Part shown: one piece after another, positions 1-10,256 of the stretch
Layout: each line of letters opens with the position of its first letter
Numbering within the stretch: position 1 is the first letter of the stretch
Position numbers and translations under genes: made by a program
Notes under the pieces: model-generated
What the model saw: the letters and a program-made list of their open reading frames with translations, nothing else
Databases searched by the model: none
What the model was told of the DNA's origin: nothing
From: Photobacterium aquae
GTDB taxonomy: Bacteria > Pseudomonadota > Gammaproteobacteria > Enterobacterales > Vibrionaceae
Length of the DNA: 64,000 bases
Direction: 5' to 3'
Assembly: GCF_001029445.1 (NCBI RefSeq)
Contig: NZ_LDOT01000020.1
Location: 119,568-183,567 of the forward strand

Positions 1-1
1 C

Positions 2-637
2 CAGTTGCCGGAAAATATGCAGCTATCGGGTGGTATGGTTCAGCAACTGGTTCAGCAGTCTAAGCAAACCAAATTTGAAGCGGGCAATGACTACTACAGC
101 GTTCGTTACCTGCCAATGTTCGAGGACGAGGCCCTCACCACCGATGGTGGTCAGCTCAATCCCGCATCGGAAGTCAAAGTGATTAAGGTGGCTGATAATG
201 CCATTCAGGTTGAGCTGTCGGGTTGGCGTAAAACCAAAGGGTTTGGTCGGGTGATCAATGAGGACTTTGGCCTGAATATCCCAACTGCGGCATTGAGCAA
301 GGATGCCGCTTTGAGCGAAACCTTGGTCGAGAAATTTGAAGAGAAGGAAGATCCTTTGACAGGTTTGGGCTGGCAGAAGGTGACGGTGAAATTGTGGATG
401 CCTAAGGATTCGCTGCTCGATAACATCGATGCAATTTGGGCTGAAGCCAAACCGGCTTATACCAATAACTGTTCGGTGTGCCATACCCAACCGGCTGAAA
501 ACCATTTTGATGCCAATACTTGGCCGGGGATGTTCAAAGGGATGCTGGCATTCGTTAATTTGGATCATGACAGCGAAGCGCTGGTTTTGAAATATCTTCA
601 GAAGCATTCATCTGATTTTTCTGATGCTGGCCACTAA
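2..637 (+). CDS. torC: TorC-type pentahaem c-type cytochrome, C-terminal part (5' end outside window)
   Basis: The reading frame is open from the first bases, so the start lies upstream of the window and about the last 211 residues are present. TorC is a membrane-anchored periplasmic cytochrome that passes electrons from the menaquinol pool to the TMAO reductase TorA. The visible part has one CXXCH haem site (CSVCH, bases 470-484), which corresponds to the fifth, C-terminal haem of TorC/TorY; the NapC/NirT-like tetrahaem part would be upstream. The stop is 27 bases before torA, in the order torC-torA, so the two are probably one operon. TorY is the alternative name; the TorA-like partner favours TorC. 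Confidence 0.88.
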   Translation, partial: QLPENMQLSGGMVQQLVQQSKQTKFEAGNDYYSVRYLPMFEDEALTTDGGQLNPASEVKVIKVADNAIQVELSGWRKTKGFGRVINEDFGLNIPTAALSKDAALSETLVEKFEEKEDPLTGLGWQKVTVKLWMPKDSLLDNIDAIWAEAKPAYTNNCSVCHTQPAENHFDANTWPGMFKGMLAFVNLDHDSEALVLKYLQKHSSDFSDAGH

Positions 638-664
638 TAGATAGAAGCGAAGTGAGGTAACAGT

Positions 665-3157
665 ATGTCTCTGAGTCGACGTCGATTTTTACAAGGGCTG
701 GCAACAACCAGTGCAGTGGCTGCCATTGGCCCCAGTTTATTGACTGCCGCGGCCCATGCAGCCGAAGAGGCAACATCGCCCTATTCGGCGGATGGGGTGT
801 GGAAAGTCACGGGTTCGCATTGGGGGGCGTTCAGAGCCCGGATCTATAACGGTAAAGTGCAGGAGATCAAGCCGCTGGATCGTGACAAGTACCCGACAGA
901 TATGCTCAATGGTATCAAGGGGATCATCTATAACCCGTCACGGGTCCGTTACCCAATGGTGCGGCTGGATTGGCTGAAAAAGCACAAATATAGCGGAGAT
1001 ACCCGTGGTAGCAACCGTTTCATCCGGGTAACTTGGGATGAAGCGCTGGACTTGTTCTACAACGAGCTGGAGCGGGTGCAGAAAGAGTATGGCCCTTCGG
1101 CGCTGTATGCTGGCATGACCGGCTGGCGGATGACCGGTCAGTTTCAGAGTTGTACCAGCCATATGCAGCGTGCGGTTGGGATGCACGGTAATTTTATCAC
1201 CAAAATCGGTGACTACTCGACCGGAGCGGGGCAAACCATTCTGCCCTATGTGCTGGGGTCGACCGAAGTTTATGCCCAGGGGACGTCTTGGCCGTTGATC
1301 TTGGAGCATACCGATACCGTGGTGTTCTGGGCCAATGACCCACTCAAGAATACTCAGGTTGGCTGGCAGTGCGAAACCCATGACTCTTATGAATATTATG
1401 AGCAGTTGAAGGAGAAGGTGGCCAAGAAAGGGATCAAGGTGATCTGCGTTGATCCGGTAAAATCCAAAACTCAGAATTACCTGCAATGTGATCATCGCTA
1501 CGTTAACCCGCAAACCGATGTGCCGTTCATGTTGGCTATCGCTCATACCTTGTATAACGAAAAACTCTACGACAAAGAATTTATTGATACCTATGCATTG
1601 GGTTTTGATGAATTCATTCCGTATGTATTGGGTAAGGCGGAAGACAAAACTGAGAAGTCTCCGGAATGGGCAGAGCCTATTTGCGGGGTGAAAGCCGATG
1701 AGATTAGGGAATTTGCCCGCCTGTTGGCCAAGGGGCGTACTCAGCTGATTTTTGGTTGGGCGGTACAGCGCCAGCAGCACGGTGAGCAACCTTATTGGAT
1801 GGGGGCCGTTTTGGCGACAATGCTGGGCAAAATCGGTCTGCCGGGTGGTGGTATTTCATATTCCCACCATTACAGCGGGGTGGGGATACCGCCGACGGGG
1901 GCGTCTGGGCCGGGCGGGTTCCCGCGTAATGTTGATGAAGGGCAAAAACCGAAGTGGGACAGCACGGATTTCAAGGGCTATAGCAAAACTATACCCGTGG
2001 CGCGCTGGATAGATGCGATTCATGAACCGGGTAAGGAAATCAATTACAACGGTAATAAGGTTAAGCTTCCGGATATCAAGATGCTGGTGGTTAGCGGATG
2101 CAACCCTTGGCACCATCATCAGGACCGCAACCGGATGAAAAAGGCGTTCCAGAAATTGCAGACAGTCGTCACTATTGATTTTGCCTGGACGGCGACTTGC
2201 CGTTTTTCTGATATCGTCCTTCCTGCATGTACTCAGTTTGAGCGAAACGATATTGACTTGTACGGTGCCTATTCGGGTAGTGGTTTGTTGGCGATGCACA
2301 AGTTGGTCGATCCGCTTTATCAGTCGCGGACTGATTTCGACATTTTTACGGATTTTTGCCGTCGCTTTGATCGCCAGAAAGAATATACCCGGGGTATGGG
2401 CGAGATGGAGTGGATCAAGAGCCTGTATGAAGATTGCCGTGAAGCGAATAAAGATAGCTTTAAGATGCCGCCGTTTGAGGAGTTTTGGGCTCAGGATCAG
2501 GCTGGCTGGGTGAATTTCGGTGAAGGCAAGGACTATGTGGCTCATGCGAAATTCCGTGAAGACCCTGAAATCAATCCATTAGGGACACCATCAGGGTTTA
2601 TCGAGGTATTTAGTCGTAAGATTGCCGGTTACAAGTATGATCACTGCCAGGGGCATCCGATGTGGTTTGAAAAAGCCGAGCGTTCCCATGGTGGGCCGGG
2701 GTCGGATAAGTTCCCACTCTGGCTGCAGTCCTGTCACCCTGATCAGCGTTTGCATTCGCAGATGTGTGAATCGGATGAATACCGAGCCACGTATACTGTT
2801 CAGGATCGCGAACCGGTGTATATCAGTCCGGAGGATGCTAAGTCGCGCGGGATCAAAGACGGTGATTTGGTGCGGGTTTTCAACGATCGCGGGCAGTTGC
2901 TGGCCGGTGCGGTGGTGTCTGACAATTATCCGCTAGGCGTGATCCGAATCTATGAGGGTGCGTGGTACGGACCGCTTAACGAGAAAGTTGGCTCTATCGA
3001 TACCTATGGCGATCCCAATACGGTGACGATGGATATAGGTACATCTGAGCTGGCGCAGGCGACAAGTGCCAATACGGTTGTGGTGCAAATGGAGAAATAT
3101 ACTGGCGAAGTGCCGCCGGTTACGTCCTTTGGTGGGCCGATAGAGATAGACAGTTAG
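665..3157 (+). CDS. torA: Trimethylamine-N-oxide reductase, molybdenum subunit TorA
   Basis: Periplasmic molybdopterin-guanine-dinucleotide enzyme that reduces TMAO to trimethylamine as terminal step of anaerobic respiration. The 830-residue product fits the TorA/DMSO reductase family (E. coli TorA is 848). A twin-arginine signal is visible at residues 5-10 (RRRFLQ) followed by a hydrophobic stretch and AHA cleavage region. The serine ligand of molybdenum lies in GDYSTGA at about residue 185. Later family landmarks are present: GLPGGG, FERND, LGTPSG, a [10 protein letters not shown] stretch and the C-terminal dinucleotide-binding region. A GAGG ribosome site precedes the ATG. No torD chaperone or torSTR regulator is in view; they may lie upstream. 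A 9-bp-stem hairpin follows at 3190-3213. Confidence 0.95.
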   Translation: MSLSRRRFLQGLATTSAVAAIGPSLLTAAAHAAEEATSPYSADGVWKVTGSHWGAFRARIYNGKVQEIKPLDRDKYPTDMLNGIKGIIYNPSRVRYPMVRLDWLKKHKYSGDTRGSNRFIRVTWDEALDLFYNELERVQKEYGPSALYAGMTGWRMTGQFQSCTSHMQRAVGMHGNFITKIGDYSTGAGQTILPYVLGSTEVYAQGTSWPLILEHTDTVVFWANDPLKNTQVGWQCETHDSYEYYEQLKEKVAKKGIKVICVDPVKSKTQNYLQCDHRYVNPQTDVPFMLAIAHTLYNEKLYDKEFIDTYALGFDEFIPYVLGKAEDKTEKSPEWAEPICGVKADEIREFARLLAKGRTQLIFGWAVQRQQHGEQPYWMGAVLATMLGKIGLPGGGISYSHHYSGVGIPPTGASGPGGFPRNVDEGQKPKWDSTDFKGYSKTIPVARWIDAIHEPGKEINYNGNKVKLPDIKMLVVSGCNPWHHHQDRNRMKKAFQKLQTVVTIDFAWTATCRFSDIVLPACTQFERNDIDLYGAYSGSGLLAMHKLVDPLYQSRTDFDIFTDFCRRFDRQKEYTRGMGEMEWIKSLYEDCREANKDSFKMPPFEEFWAQDQAGWVNFGEGKDYVAHAKFREDPEINPLGTPSGFIEVFSRKIAGYKYDHCQGHPMWFEKAERSHGGPGSDKFPLWLQSCHPDQRLHSQMCESDEYRATYTVQDREPVYISPEDAKSRGIKDGDLVRVFNDRGQLLAGAVVSDNYPLGVIRIYEGAWYGPLNEKVGSIDTYGDPNTVTMDIGTSELAQATSANTVVVQMEKYTGEVPPVTSFGGPIEIDS

Positions 3158-3189
3158 TGGTAATTTGATTCATCAAAGTGTGTTGTGTA

Positions 3190-3213
3190 ACAGAGGGCGA
3201 ATGAGCCCTCTGT
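3190..3213 (+). terminator. Hairpin after torA
   Basis: ACAGAGGGC and GCCCTCTGT form a perfect 9-bp stem with a 6-base loop, 32 bases after the torA stop. There is no strong T run, so it may work as a transcript end or RNA-stabilising hairpin. Confidence 0.6.
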
Positions 3214-3241
3214 CACTAACATTGAGAGATATTGAAGGTAT

Positions 3242-3526
3242 CTATAGGCGTACCTCTTCCCAAAAAGAGTAAACTATTCGCTTGATTCTTTCTTTTTCCA
3301 GTTGTTGGATGACGTTCTCGCAATTGTATTGTCGTGACAATTGCCACGACGATTCAGATTTGAGCCAAGTTGTGAGGTGACAAAAACTTATCCCGATCAT
3401 GGTGGGTTTACGGTCTTGTCTGATCTGAATCTTGAATTCAGAGAATAAGATATTTATATCGGAAATTTTTGAGCAAGCCACTAATATACGTTTATAGTTT
3501 TCCTCAATTGTTTTGCCGAATGTCAT
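3242..3526 (-). CDS. Possible small hypothetical protein (94 aa)
   Basis: An open frame of 94 codons fills the gap between torA and the globin gene on the opposite strand. An AAGG ribosome site sits 7 bases before its ATG. The translated product is mildly basic, has no signal peptide or membrane segment, and ends in FWEEVRL. I do not recognise a family. Its start codon and the globin start are back to back on opposite strands, which leaves no room for two ordinary promoters, so one of the two starts is doubtful. Base composition is more AT-rich than the neighbours. It may be a real lineage-specific gene or chance. Confidence 0.35.
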   Translation of the reverse strand: MTFGKTIEENYKRILVACSKISDINILFSEFKIQIRQDRKPTMIGISFCHLTTWLKSESSWQLSRQYNCENVIQQLEKERIKRIVYSFWEEVRL

Positions 3527-3527
3527 T

Positions 3528-3968
3528 ATGAAGCCTTACCGCGCCAACGAACATACTATTGAACCCCGAACTGCTCCGAATTTTAATGAGGGTGATACCG
3601 CATTTATTGCCGCAGGTGGTGAATCGGGGGTACGGCAGTTGGTTGAGTCCTTTTATGCCATGATGGATGCCTTGCCCGAAGCGGCTGAATTAAGGGCGAT
3701 GCATGCCGATGACCTTAGCGAGTCGATAGAAAAACTCACCACCTTCTTGATTGGCTGGTTGGGTGGGCCGTCGCGTTACAGCGAAAAGTATGGGGCGATG
3801 AATTTGCCCGGAGCTCATCGTCACGTATCGATTGGAATGGCAGAAAAGAACGCGTGGCTGCTTTGTATGGAAAAAGCGCTGGCAGAGCAAGGTTATGATG
3901 ACTTGTTCCAGCGCCATGTGATGGTGCAATTGGCGTTCCCTGCTGAAATGTGCCGCAATCGCCAGTGA
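3528..3968 (+). CDS. Group II truncated haemoglobin
   Basis: Small haem protein of the 2-on-2 globin family, usually linked to oxygen, nitric oxide or peroxide chemistry. Globin features can be seen: the B-helix tyrosine in VESFYAMMD (about residue 40), the F-helix region GAHRHVSIG with the proximal histidine, and the tryptophan in NAWLLCM that marks group II. The length, 146 residues, suits the family with a short N-terminal extension. I chose ATG 3528; an in-frame TTG at 3513 would add five residues, and neither has a clear ribosome site. It stands alone between torA and a LysR gene and ends in a strong terminator. Confidence 0.85.
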   Translation: MKPYRANEHTIEPRTAPNFNEGDTAFIAAGGESGVRQLVESFYAMMDALPEAAELRAMHADDLSESIEKLTTFLIGWLGGPSRYSEKYGAMNLPGAHRHVSIGMAEKNAWLLCMEKALAEQGYDDLFQRHVMVQLAFPAEMCRNRQ

Positions 3969-4011
3969 CAAGGTTAGCGATAGGGTCTGTGCCTAGCGAT
4001 AGGACTGAACA

Positions 4012-4050
4012 AAAAAGAGGAGGCTTCATTACGGAGCCTCCTCTTTTTTT
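4012..4050. terminator. Bidirectional terminator between globin and LysR gene
   Basis: AAAAAAGAGGAGGCT and AGCCTCCTCTTTTTTT form a long stem flanked by A and T runs, placed between two convergent genes, so it can stop both transcripts. Confidence 0.85.
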
Positions 4051-4077
4051 GCTTGGCAGTTTGGGGCTGGAAGCTGG

Positions 4078-4986
4078 CTAGAAACGTTCTTTGATGGCCA
4101 GATACCGTTCCCGGATATGCTCAATAAGGGCCTGAGTACGCCTTGGCGGCTGTTTGGTGTAGGGGTAGACCGCATAAATTCCGACGACTTTGCCAGCATG
4201 TTCTGGTAGCACTTCGACCAGTTTTCCGGCTTGGAGCTCGTCGTAGACAAGGCAGGTTGGCAAATAGGCAATACCGTTGCCCGCCAGAGTGGCTTTTTTT
4301 AGCGCGATGGCGTTGTCGGCCGAAAAGTTACCGGAGACTTTGAGGGTATAGGTCTCGTTGGTATGGCGTAGGAATAACCAGTCGAAAGGCCCTGTGCTTT
4401 GCTGGGTATAGCCGAGACAATTGTGGCGCAGAAGGGCACGGGGAGTTTGGGGGCAGCCATGCTTTTCTAGGTAATCCGGTGTTGCGCAGATCACCCAGCG
4501 CGAATTGAAGATGTGGCGGGCGATGAGGCTGGAGTCTTCTAAAAATCCGGTTCGAATGACTAAGTCGTAGTGATCGGCAACCAGATCGACAAAGTGGTTA
4601 TCCATCGACATTTCGATATTCAACCCCGGGTGTTTCTGGCAGAAGTCGGACAGTGCGTCAGCCAGAAGCAACTCTCCTGAGATGGTTGGCACGGAGACGC
4701 GCATAGTGCCAGAGAGCACCTCGTTATAGCTGCTGACGGCATCGAAGGCAGATTGGGCGGCCTGCTGGATGTCTCGCGCGCGGTGGTAGAGCATGGTGCC
4801 GGGCTCGGTCAGGGTCAGCTTGCGGGTGGTCCGGTAGATAAGCTGTACCCCGAGTTGTTGCTCGAGCTTGCTGATGCGCTTGCTGACGACAGATTTGGTG
4901 ATTTTGTTGATCTCGGCCACTTTGCTAAATGAGCCGTGGTCAATGATTTGGGTAAACAGAACAAGATCGTCAATATGCGGCGTCAT
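4078..4986 (-). CDS. LysR-family transcriptional regulator
   Basis: A 302-residue LysR protein with the N-terminal winged helix-turn-helix (FSKVAEINKITKSVVSKRI, about residues 20-38) and a C-terminal co-inducer domain of the periplasmic-binding fold. The domain includes the typical DLVIRTG stretch (about residue 160) of the DmlR/AaeR-like branch. The inducer cannot be told. It is on the same strand as the lut genes but separated from lutC by a terminator and about 190 bases, and it reads away from them, so a role in lactate control is only a possibility. Confidence 0.85.
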   Translation of the reverse strand: MTPHIDDLVLFTQIIDHGSFSKVAEINKITKSVVSKRISKLEQQLGVQLIYRTTRKLTLTEPGTMLYHRARDIQQAAQSAFDAVSSYNEVLSGTMRVSVPTISGELLLADALSDFCQKHPGLNIEMSMDNHFVDLVADHYDLVIRTGFLEDSSLIARHIFNSRWVICATPDYLEKHGCPQTPRALLRHNCLGYTQQSTGPFDWLFLRHTNETYTLKVSGNFSADNAIALKKATLAGNGIAYLPTCLVYDELQAGKLVEVLPEHAGKVVGIYAVYPYTKQPPRRTQALIEHIRERYLAIKERF

Positions 4987-5105
4987 AACTTCAAAATGGG
5001 TTGGTGAGTATAGGGATATTATACCCGACTAATCTCAATATGCAGGATCTGCACGAGACCGGTATCTTAAGGTTGCTGGGAGATATCGAGTATAGCGTCT
5101 AAGAG

Positions 5106-5131
5106 AAAGCCACCCTGAGAGGGGTGGCTTT
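5106..5131 (-). terminator. Terminator of the lldP-lutABC operon
   Basis: AAAGCCACCC and GGGTGGCTTT pair around a short loop just beyond the lutC stop. The T tract on the minus strand is weak (TTTCTCTT). Confidence 0.7.
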
Positions 5132-5178
5132 GGATTATTTAAGTCAAGCTTAAACCTGACGGAGTACCTTGTGGTCGT

Positions 5179-5925
5179 TTACAGATCGTCGATGATCACG
5201 TACGTGGCATAGATAGGGCCGTGTACACCAACAACCTTAATCAGCTCGATATCGGCCGTAGAGCTTGGGCCAGAGATAAAGTTGACGCAAGACGGCACGC
5301 GCTGGCCTTGCTTAGCCATCTCATGAAGCTTGGCTGTCGCTTGGGTGAGGCGGGCAACCAGTGCGCTTTTCGGCACGACAAAAACAGATGCTTCAGGCAG
5401 CAAGCTGATGGCTCGTCCTTGGGCCACTTGGCTATAGAGCACCATAGTACCGGATTCGGCCAGCGCCTGTTCGGCATAGACAATACCGACTTTGGCGCGT
5501 TCAGCGATCTCAATGTTCGGGCCGACGCCAAGATCCGTATTCCAAACGTGGACAACGTGTTCTGGTGTATCGAGTGCCTCGGGATCAAACAGGGCAAGCA
5601 GGCGCGGATCGGCTGAGACCAATGTTTCTGCCGGAGCTTTGATGCTGCTGTTCTCTTCGGCATCGCTGTGGCAGTAGCTGTCACAGATTTCGCGCAGGGT
5701 CAGGCTAAGGCTGTCTTTGGTGGTGACAACCGCTTGTGCGCCCAGTGCGGTATTGGCGTAATCAACCAAGACGGTTTTGAGTTGGTCTTGATCGAAGTCG
5801 GCCATTACCTCAAGGTGGCGTCGGGTTGACAGGGCTGGACGCTCGACGGCTGTGGTGTTGCGCTCACGGCCTAGCTTGGCCGCGATATTGTCAAGGAAGC
5901 TATCACGGTTGATGATCTGGCTCAT
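5179..5925 (-). CDS. lutC: L-lactate oxidation complex subunit LutC (LldG)
   Basis: Third subunit of the LutABC iron-sulfur system that oxidises L-lactate to pyruvate. The 248-residue product has the LUD fold and family signature stretches such as VGIVYAEQALAESGT and a C-terminal SGPSSTADIELIKVVGVHGP. The start ATG at 5925 is preceded by GGAG; a longer open frame upstream runs into lutB and is not used. It begins two bases after the lutB stop, so translation is probably coupled. The protein is cytoplasmic and works with LutA and LutB. Confidence 0.92.
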   Translation of the reverse strand: MSQIINRDSFLDNIAAKLGRERNTTAVERPALSTRRHLEVMADFDQDQLKTVLVDYANTALGAQAVVTTKDSLSLTLREICDSYCHSDAEENSSIKAPAETLVSADPRLLALFDPEALDTPEHVVHVWNTDLGVGPNIEIAERAKVGIVYAEQALAESGTMVLYSQVAQGRAISLLPEASVFVVPKSALVARLTQATAKLHEMAKQGQRVPSCVNFISGPSSTADIELIKVVGVHGPIYATYVIIDDL

Positions 5926-5927
5926 GA

Positions 5928-7352
5928 TTACGACTCCTGCTTTTTGTTTCTTTGTTTGAACCAGCTGCGGAATGACTGGCCGTCCGGTTGTGGTAGATCC
6001 CGGGCTTCGGTCCATTCGCTGATAGCCCCTGCGGAAATTGGCATTTTGCCGTTCTTGATCAGTTTGCCTGCGACACTTGCACCGATTTTCACACCTGCGT
6101 CCCATAGCATAGGGTGGGCATTGAGGACGGTGAATGCTTTCACTGATGCGCGCTCGGCCAGCGGTGTCAGGCCCTGCTCGGCGATTTTCTGACGGTGTTT
6201 GAGGAGTAGGTCAGACAGCGGGATCTTAACCGGGCATACATCATGGCAGGCGCGGCAAAGGCTGCAGGCATACGGCAGATCTTTGAAATCATCATAGCCG
6301 CCAAGCAGCGGGGATAATACGGCACCAATCGGGCCGGAATAGATGGAGCCGTAAGAGTGGCCACCGATATGGCGGTAGGCTGGGCAGGTATTGATACAAG
6401 CCGCGCAACGAACGCAGCGCAGGATGTCTCGGAACTCCGAACCGAGGATATCAGAGCGGCCATTGTCGACGATAACAAGGTGGAACTCTTCAGGCCCGTC
6501 TAAGTGCCCGGCTTCGCGTGGTCCGGTCAGTGCGGTAACGTAACCGGTTAGTGGCAAGCCAACCGCGCTGCGGCATAGCAGGCTGACAACGATATCTAGC
6601 TCTTCGAACGTCGGGACGATACGTTCCATGCCCATCACGGCAATATGGGTCTTCGGCAGGCTGGTGGCCAAGCGGGCGTTGCCTTCGTTGGTAACCAGTG
6701 TCACCGTTCCGGATTCGGCCACGGCAAAGTTACAGCCGGAGATGCCGATATCGGCTTCGAGGAAATCGTGGCGGATATAGTTGCGGACGAAGCGGGTAAT
6801 GGCCTCTGGCTCCTCGTCGCCCTCGTAGCCCAGCTTGTCGCGGAAAATATCGCGGATCTGGTAGCGGTTTTTGTGCAGGGCCGGTACGACGATATGCGAG
6901 GGGGCATCGTAGTCGTCGGTTTGGAGGATATATTCGCCGAGGTCGGTTTCGACCACTTCGCACCCGTTACGCTCGATCATTGCGTTGAGGCTGATCTCCT
7001 CGGTCACCATCGACTTGGATTTGACGATCTTGCGGGCGTTCTTCTGCTTGATGATGTTTTCGATGTACTGGGTGGCTTCTTCGGCGGTTTGTGCAAAGAA
7101 GACCGTGCCGCCATTCTCGGCAACTTTGTCACTGAGTTGGTGGAGGTAGTAATCCAGGTTCTCGAGAACATGGTTGCGGATTTCCATCCCCATTTGGCGC
7201 CAGTCGTCCCAGTGGCCGAGTTTTTCGGCAGCAATTTGGCGGTTGGTGAACATGCGGGTCTGGGCATTAGCAACAGATTCGCGCATGAAGCTGTCTTGCA
7301 TGTTGACCTTGATACGGTCTTTGAACTTGTCCTGGCTGGTTTTCATCGACAT
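5928..7352 (-). CDS. lutB: L-lactate oxidation iron-sulfur subunit LutB (LldF)
   Basis: Central electron-transfer subunit of LutABC. The 474-residue protein has an N-terminal LUD domain and two [4Fe-4S] motifs of the CxxCxxCxxxCP type: [12 protein letters not shown] (about residue 315) and [12 protein letters not shown] (about residue 365). The C-terminal region follows the LutB pattern, ending in a [10 protein letters not shown] stretch. It lies 11 bases after lutA and 2 before lutC, in the conserved order A-B-C. The family is found in B. subtilis (lutABC), E. coli (ykgEFG) and Shewanella (lldEFG). Confidence 0.95.
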   Translation of the reverse strand: MSMKTSQDKFKDRIKVNMQDSFMRESVANAQTRMFTNRQIAAEKLGHWDDWRQMGMEIRNHVLENLDYYLHQLSDKVAENGGTVFFAQTAEEATQYIENIIKQKNARKIVKSKSMVTEEISLNAMIERNGCEVVETDLGEYILQTDDYDAPSHIVVPALHKNRYQIRDIFRDKLGYEGDEEPEAITRFVRNYIRHDFLEADIGISGCNFAVAESGTVTLVTNEGNARLATSLPKTHIAVMGMERIVPTFEELDIVVSLLCRSAVGLPLTGYVTALTGPREAGHLDGPEEFHLVIVDNGRSDILGSEFRDILRCVRCAACINTCPAYRHIGGHSYGSIYSGPIGAVLSPLLGGYDDFKDLPYACSLCRACHDVCPVKIPLSDLLLKHRQKIAEQGLTPLAERASVKAFTVLNAHPMLWDAGVKIGASVAGKLIKNGKMPISAGAISEWTEARDLPQPDGQSFRSWFKQRNKKQES

Positions 7353-7363
7353 GTGATATCTCC

Positions 7364-8083
7364 TCAGCGGCTCATCAGCACATCGACAATGTGCATTACT
7401 TTGATTGGCTTGCCTTCACGGTTGATTCGGCCACCGATATTGATTAGGCAGCTGATATCGGCACCGATGAGGTAGTCCGGCTCTGCTTCGCTGATGTGGG
7501 CGACTTTCTCTTTGACCATTTCACCGGAGATTTCGGCCATTTTGACCGAGAAGGTCCCGCCGAAACCGCAGCAAGTCTCTTGGTTCTGGATAGGCAGTAG
7601 CTCGAGGCCTTCGACATGGGCGAGTAGGGCCAGCGGCTCTTCGCGGACATTAAGTTTGCGGATCAGGCTGCATGATGGGTGGTAGACAGCTTTGCCTGTC
7701 AGTTTGGCACCCAAATCCACGGTTCCCAATTGGTTGACAATAAATTGGGTCAATTCGAACAGGCGGTCGGCAACCTCTTGGGCACGGGCAGCCCATAGGG
7801 GCTCATCAGCAAGGTATTTAGGATAACGCTTCACCGCTGCGGCACATGAGCCGGCTGGGCAGACAATCGGATAGTCATTGGCTTCAAATGCGGCAATGGT
7901 TTTTTTCATTGCAGCCTTGCTCTCATCGATATAGCCGCTGTTGAGCGAAGGCTGGCCGCAGCATCCCTGCTTCTCGGGGAAGATGACCTCACAGCCGAGC
8001 TGCTCAAGTAATAAGACCGTTTTTTTGGCCACTTCTGCCTTGACGGTGTCGCATAGGCAGGTAGCAAAAAAGTTTACCTTCAT
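7364..8083 (-). CDS. lutA: L-lactate oxidation subunit LutA (LldE), CCG-domain protein
   Basis: First subunit of the lactate oxidation complex, 239 residues. It carries two cysteine-rich CCG domains, [12 protein letters not shown] (about residue 47) and [13 protein letters not shown] (about residue 170), which bind an iron-sulfur cluster in the heterodisulfide-reductase family. The ATG at 8083 has GGAG 6 bases upstream and gives the usual N-terminus ([12 protein letters not shown]); the longer open frame is not needed. A 152-base gap with a hairpin separates it from lldP. Confidence 0.94.
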   Translation of the reverse strand: MKVNFFATCLCDTVKAEVAKKTVLLLEQLGCEVIFPEKQGCCGQPSLNSGYIDESKAAMKKTIAAFEANDYPIVCPAGSCAAAVKRYPKYLADEPLWAARAQEVADRLFELTQFIVNQLGTVDLGAKLTGKAVYHPSCSLIRKLNVREEPLALLAHVEGLELLPIQNQETCCGFGGTFSVKMAEISGEMVKEKVAHISEAEPDYLIGADISCLINIGGRINREGKPIKVMHIVDVLMSR

Positions 8084-8171
8084 AGTTGCTCCAGTGGGTG
8101 GGGTTACCACCTTTTCGTCGTATTTTTCGTTATGGTCTAGTCTGTGTCTGCAAGGCAGGCGCTATGGCTAG

Positions 8172-8190
8172 GCCCGGCATCATGCCGGGC
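8172..8190 (-). terminator. GC-rich hairpin between lldP and lutA
   Basis: GCCCGGCAT, one base, then ATGCCGGGC: a perfect 9-bp stem with almost no loop and no T run. It may reduce read-through from lldP into lutABC or protect the upstream message. Confidence 0.5.
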
Positions 8191-8235
8191 TAAGGGCGGG
8201 CGGTGTTCCTGTTGTCCGCATGTCATTCCGGGGGG

Positions 8236-9822
8236 CTAGAGTAGGGTGCTGCCCACCGCGGCGATGATTCCGTAAAGCATCATAGGCACCACGGTGCGCT
8301 TGATGATGTAGCCTTCTCGGTTGCTAATACCTAGGATAGTCGAGACGGCAATGATGTTATTGATACAAACCATATTGCCCATGGCGCCGCCGACAGACTG
8401 CAAAGCAAGGATTGTGGTCTGTGGCAGATCGACGGTATGGGCGATACTCTGCTGAATCGCACCGAATGTCAGGTTGGACACGGTTGCCGAGCCTGAGAAA
8501 AAGGCTCCCAGTGCGCCAAGATAGGCGGCGAAGTACTGCCAGCTGGTACCTGTTAGATCGGCAAATGCTTTGCCCGTCGTCATGATCGGGGAGTGTTCAC
8601 CGCCCATCATCATCAGCTTCACCATGATTAGTGCCCCAACCAAGGCAATAAATGGCATTTTCAGGCGGCTACCGGTCTCGACAAAGGCTTGTTTGACGAC
8701 GGTGCGACTCATACCCAGCAGTGGGATTGAGATAAGTACGACCAGCAAGAATGGGATCAGGGCAGGGACATACAGGGTCTTGTAAGCCCAACTGGTGTCG
8801 GTGGCAAAGATGCCGCCGAGCTTGATGATCAGCGCTTTGCTGATGCTCAATTGGCCTAGGATACCGAGGTCGAGGTGCAGCAGTGGGCTGGCATCGTTGA
8901 GCATAGCCTTGATACCCAGCTGCTGGATGCGGGTGATAATCAAGATACCAATCAGCAGAAGTGTCGGCGCAATAGCCTTGAATACCGTACCGGCAGGCAG
9001 GCGTTTGCATTGTTCTTCGCGAGCAGTATCGGGTGCGTTGTCAAGGCCGATGCGAGAGCGAGCCAGTAAGATGGAGACACCCATACCAATCGCACCACCG
9101 ATCAGCGCCGGGAATTCATAGTTCCATTGTGCCAGTAGGTAATAGGGAATAGTACAGCTCAGTACGCTTAGCTGGACGAATAGCAGATTGCGGCGAATTT
9201 GCTGCCAGGTGACGACGAAGCGAAGAGCCAGTACCGGAATGATGAAGGCAGCCAACGCATGGAGTAAGGCTGAGTGTTGGCCGGTTACCAAGAGTTCTGC
9301 TTCGCTAAGACCAAGGTTGCCAAAGCCAAACCATGTTGGGGTGCCAACGGCACCAAAAGAGACCGGTACCGAGTTCATGACCAGCGCAAGCATGGCAACT
9401 TGTAGTGGCGGAAAGCCGAGGCCAACCAGAATTGGAGCGGCAATCGCCGCAGGGGTGCCAAAGCCAGAAGCGCCTTCAATCATGAAAGCAAATGCCCAGC
9501 CAATGATCATCAATTGGGCAACAGGGTTACGGCTGATGGTTTCCAGCCATTGGCGAATAACGGTTTCTGCCCCTGATAGGGCGATGGTGCGATTGAGTAA
9601 GATAGCGCCGGCAATGATAGAAATAGGGGTGAGTGCCGATAGAGCACCTGCGAAAATATTGGCTGCCAGGGTTTGGCCATCGCTGCCGAAATAGAAGAGT
9701 TGTAGCAGGCCTACCAGCAGTGCAGTGATCGGTAGGGCGATATGCGATGGTAGTGCGTTGCGTTTGGTCATCATCCAAATCAGCAGCAAAATAGGTATTA
9801 CGGAAATTATAAGGTTTAACAT
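8236..9822 (-). CDS. lldP: L-lactate permease family transporter
   Basis: Inner-membrane lactate/proton symporter, 528 residues with about 12-14 hydrophobic segments. The family stretch EGASGFGTPAAIAAPIL is clear (about residue 115), as are the SVPVSFGAVGTPTWFG and FFSGSATVSNLTFG segments. I chose ATG 9822, which has GGAG 10 bases before it; the longer open frame adds a hydrophilic leader unlike the family. It precedes lutABC on the same strand, so uptake and oxidation of lactate are one functional unit. Glycolate is a second known substrate of the family. Confidence 0.92.
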   Translation of the reverse strand: MLNLIISVIPILLLIWMMTKRNALPSHIALPITALLVGLLQLFYFGSDGQTLAANIFAGALSALTPISIIAGAILLNRTIALSGAETVIRQWLETISRNPVAQLMIIGWAFAFMIEGASGFGTPAAIAAPILVGLGFPPLQVAMLALVMNSVPVSFGAVGTPTWFGFGNLGLSEAELLVTGQHSALLHALAAFIIPVLALRFVVTWQQIRRNLLFVQLSVLSCTIPYYLLAQWNYEFPALIGGAIGMGVSILLARSRIGLDNAPDTAREEQCKRLPAGTVFKAIAPTLLLIGILIITRIQQLGIKAMLNDASPLLHLDLGILGQLSISKALIIKLGGIFATDTSWAYKTLYVPALIPFLLVVLISIPLLGMSRTVVKQAFVETGSRLKMPFIALVGALIMVKLMMMGGEHSPIMTTGKAFADLTGTSWQYFAAYLGALGAFFSGSATVSNLTFGAIQQSIAHTVDLPQTTILALQSVGGAMGNMVCINNIIAVSTILGISNREGYIIKRTVVPMMLYGIIAAVGSTLL

Positions 9823-10256
9823 GGGGTGTTCCACTCCATCGTTTGTCTTCCTGTGAAGGACGCGTTGGTTCATAGCCAGCGCGATGATGTTTGTAATTTT
9901 GTTAAGTTTGTGTGTGGCTCGACGTTGTGGGAGGGATATTTTAGATAAGCGAAGGGGGAGGGCTACGGTTTTTTTTGCATGATTTGATCAGACAAATGAA
10001 TAATTTGTGAGTTGAATTTCGCTTAATGACTAATGGCTCAATAATAAATGATTAAAAATCAATGATTTATGTTTGTTGCTTTTATATTGCACATTTGTAT
10101 TGGAATGTTTTTGGAAACAATCATTTTGCATGACTGACATAATGACGGAAATAGGCTTGTATTAATAAGCTGCAATAATCATCAGTTTTGAACATGGGGG
10201 CTGAGCGAGAAATAGCGCAGTGTTGTAATAAAACAACAAAATGACACGGTTCAGCT
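9823..10256. other. AT-rich intergenic region upstream of lldP
   Basis: This stretch separates lldP from the rightward transcripts. It is rich in A and T and holds the lldP promoter, but I cannot place a convincing -35/-10 pair or a known operator. No protein gene is visible. Confidence 0.5.
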
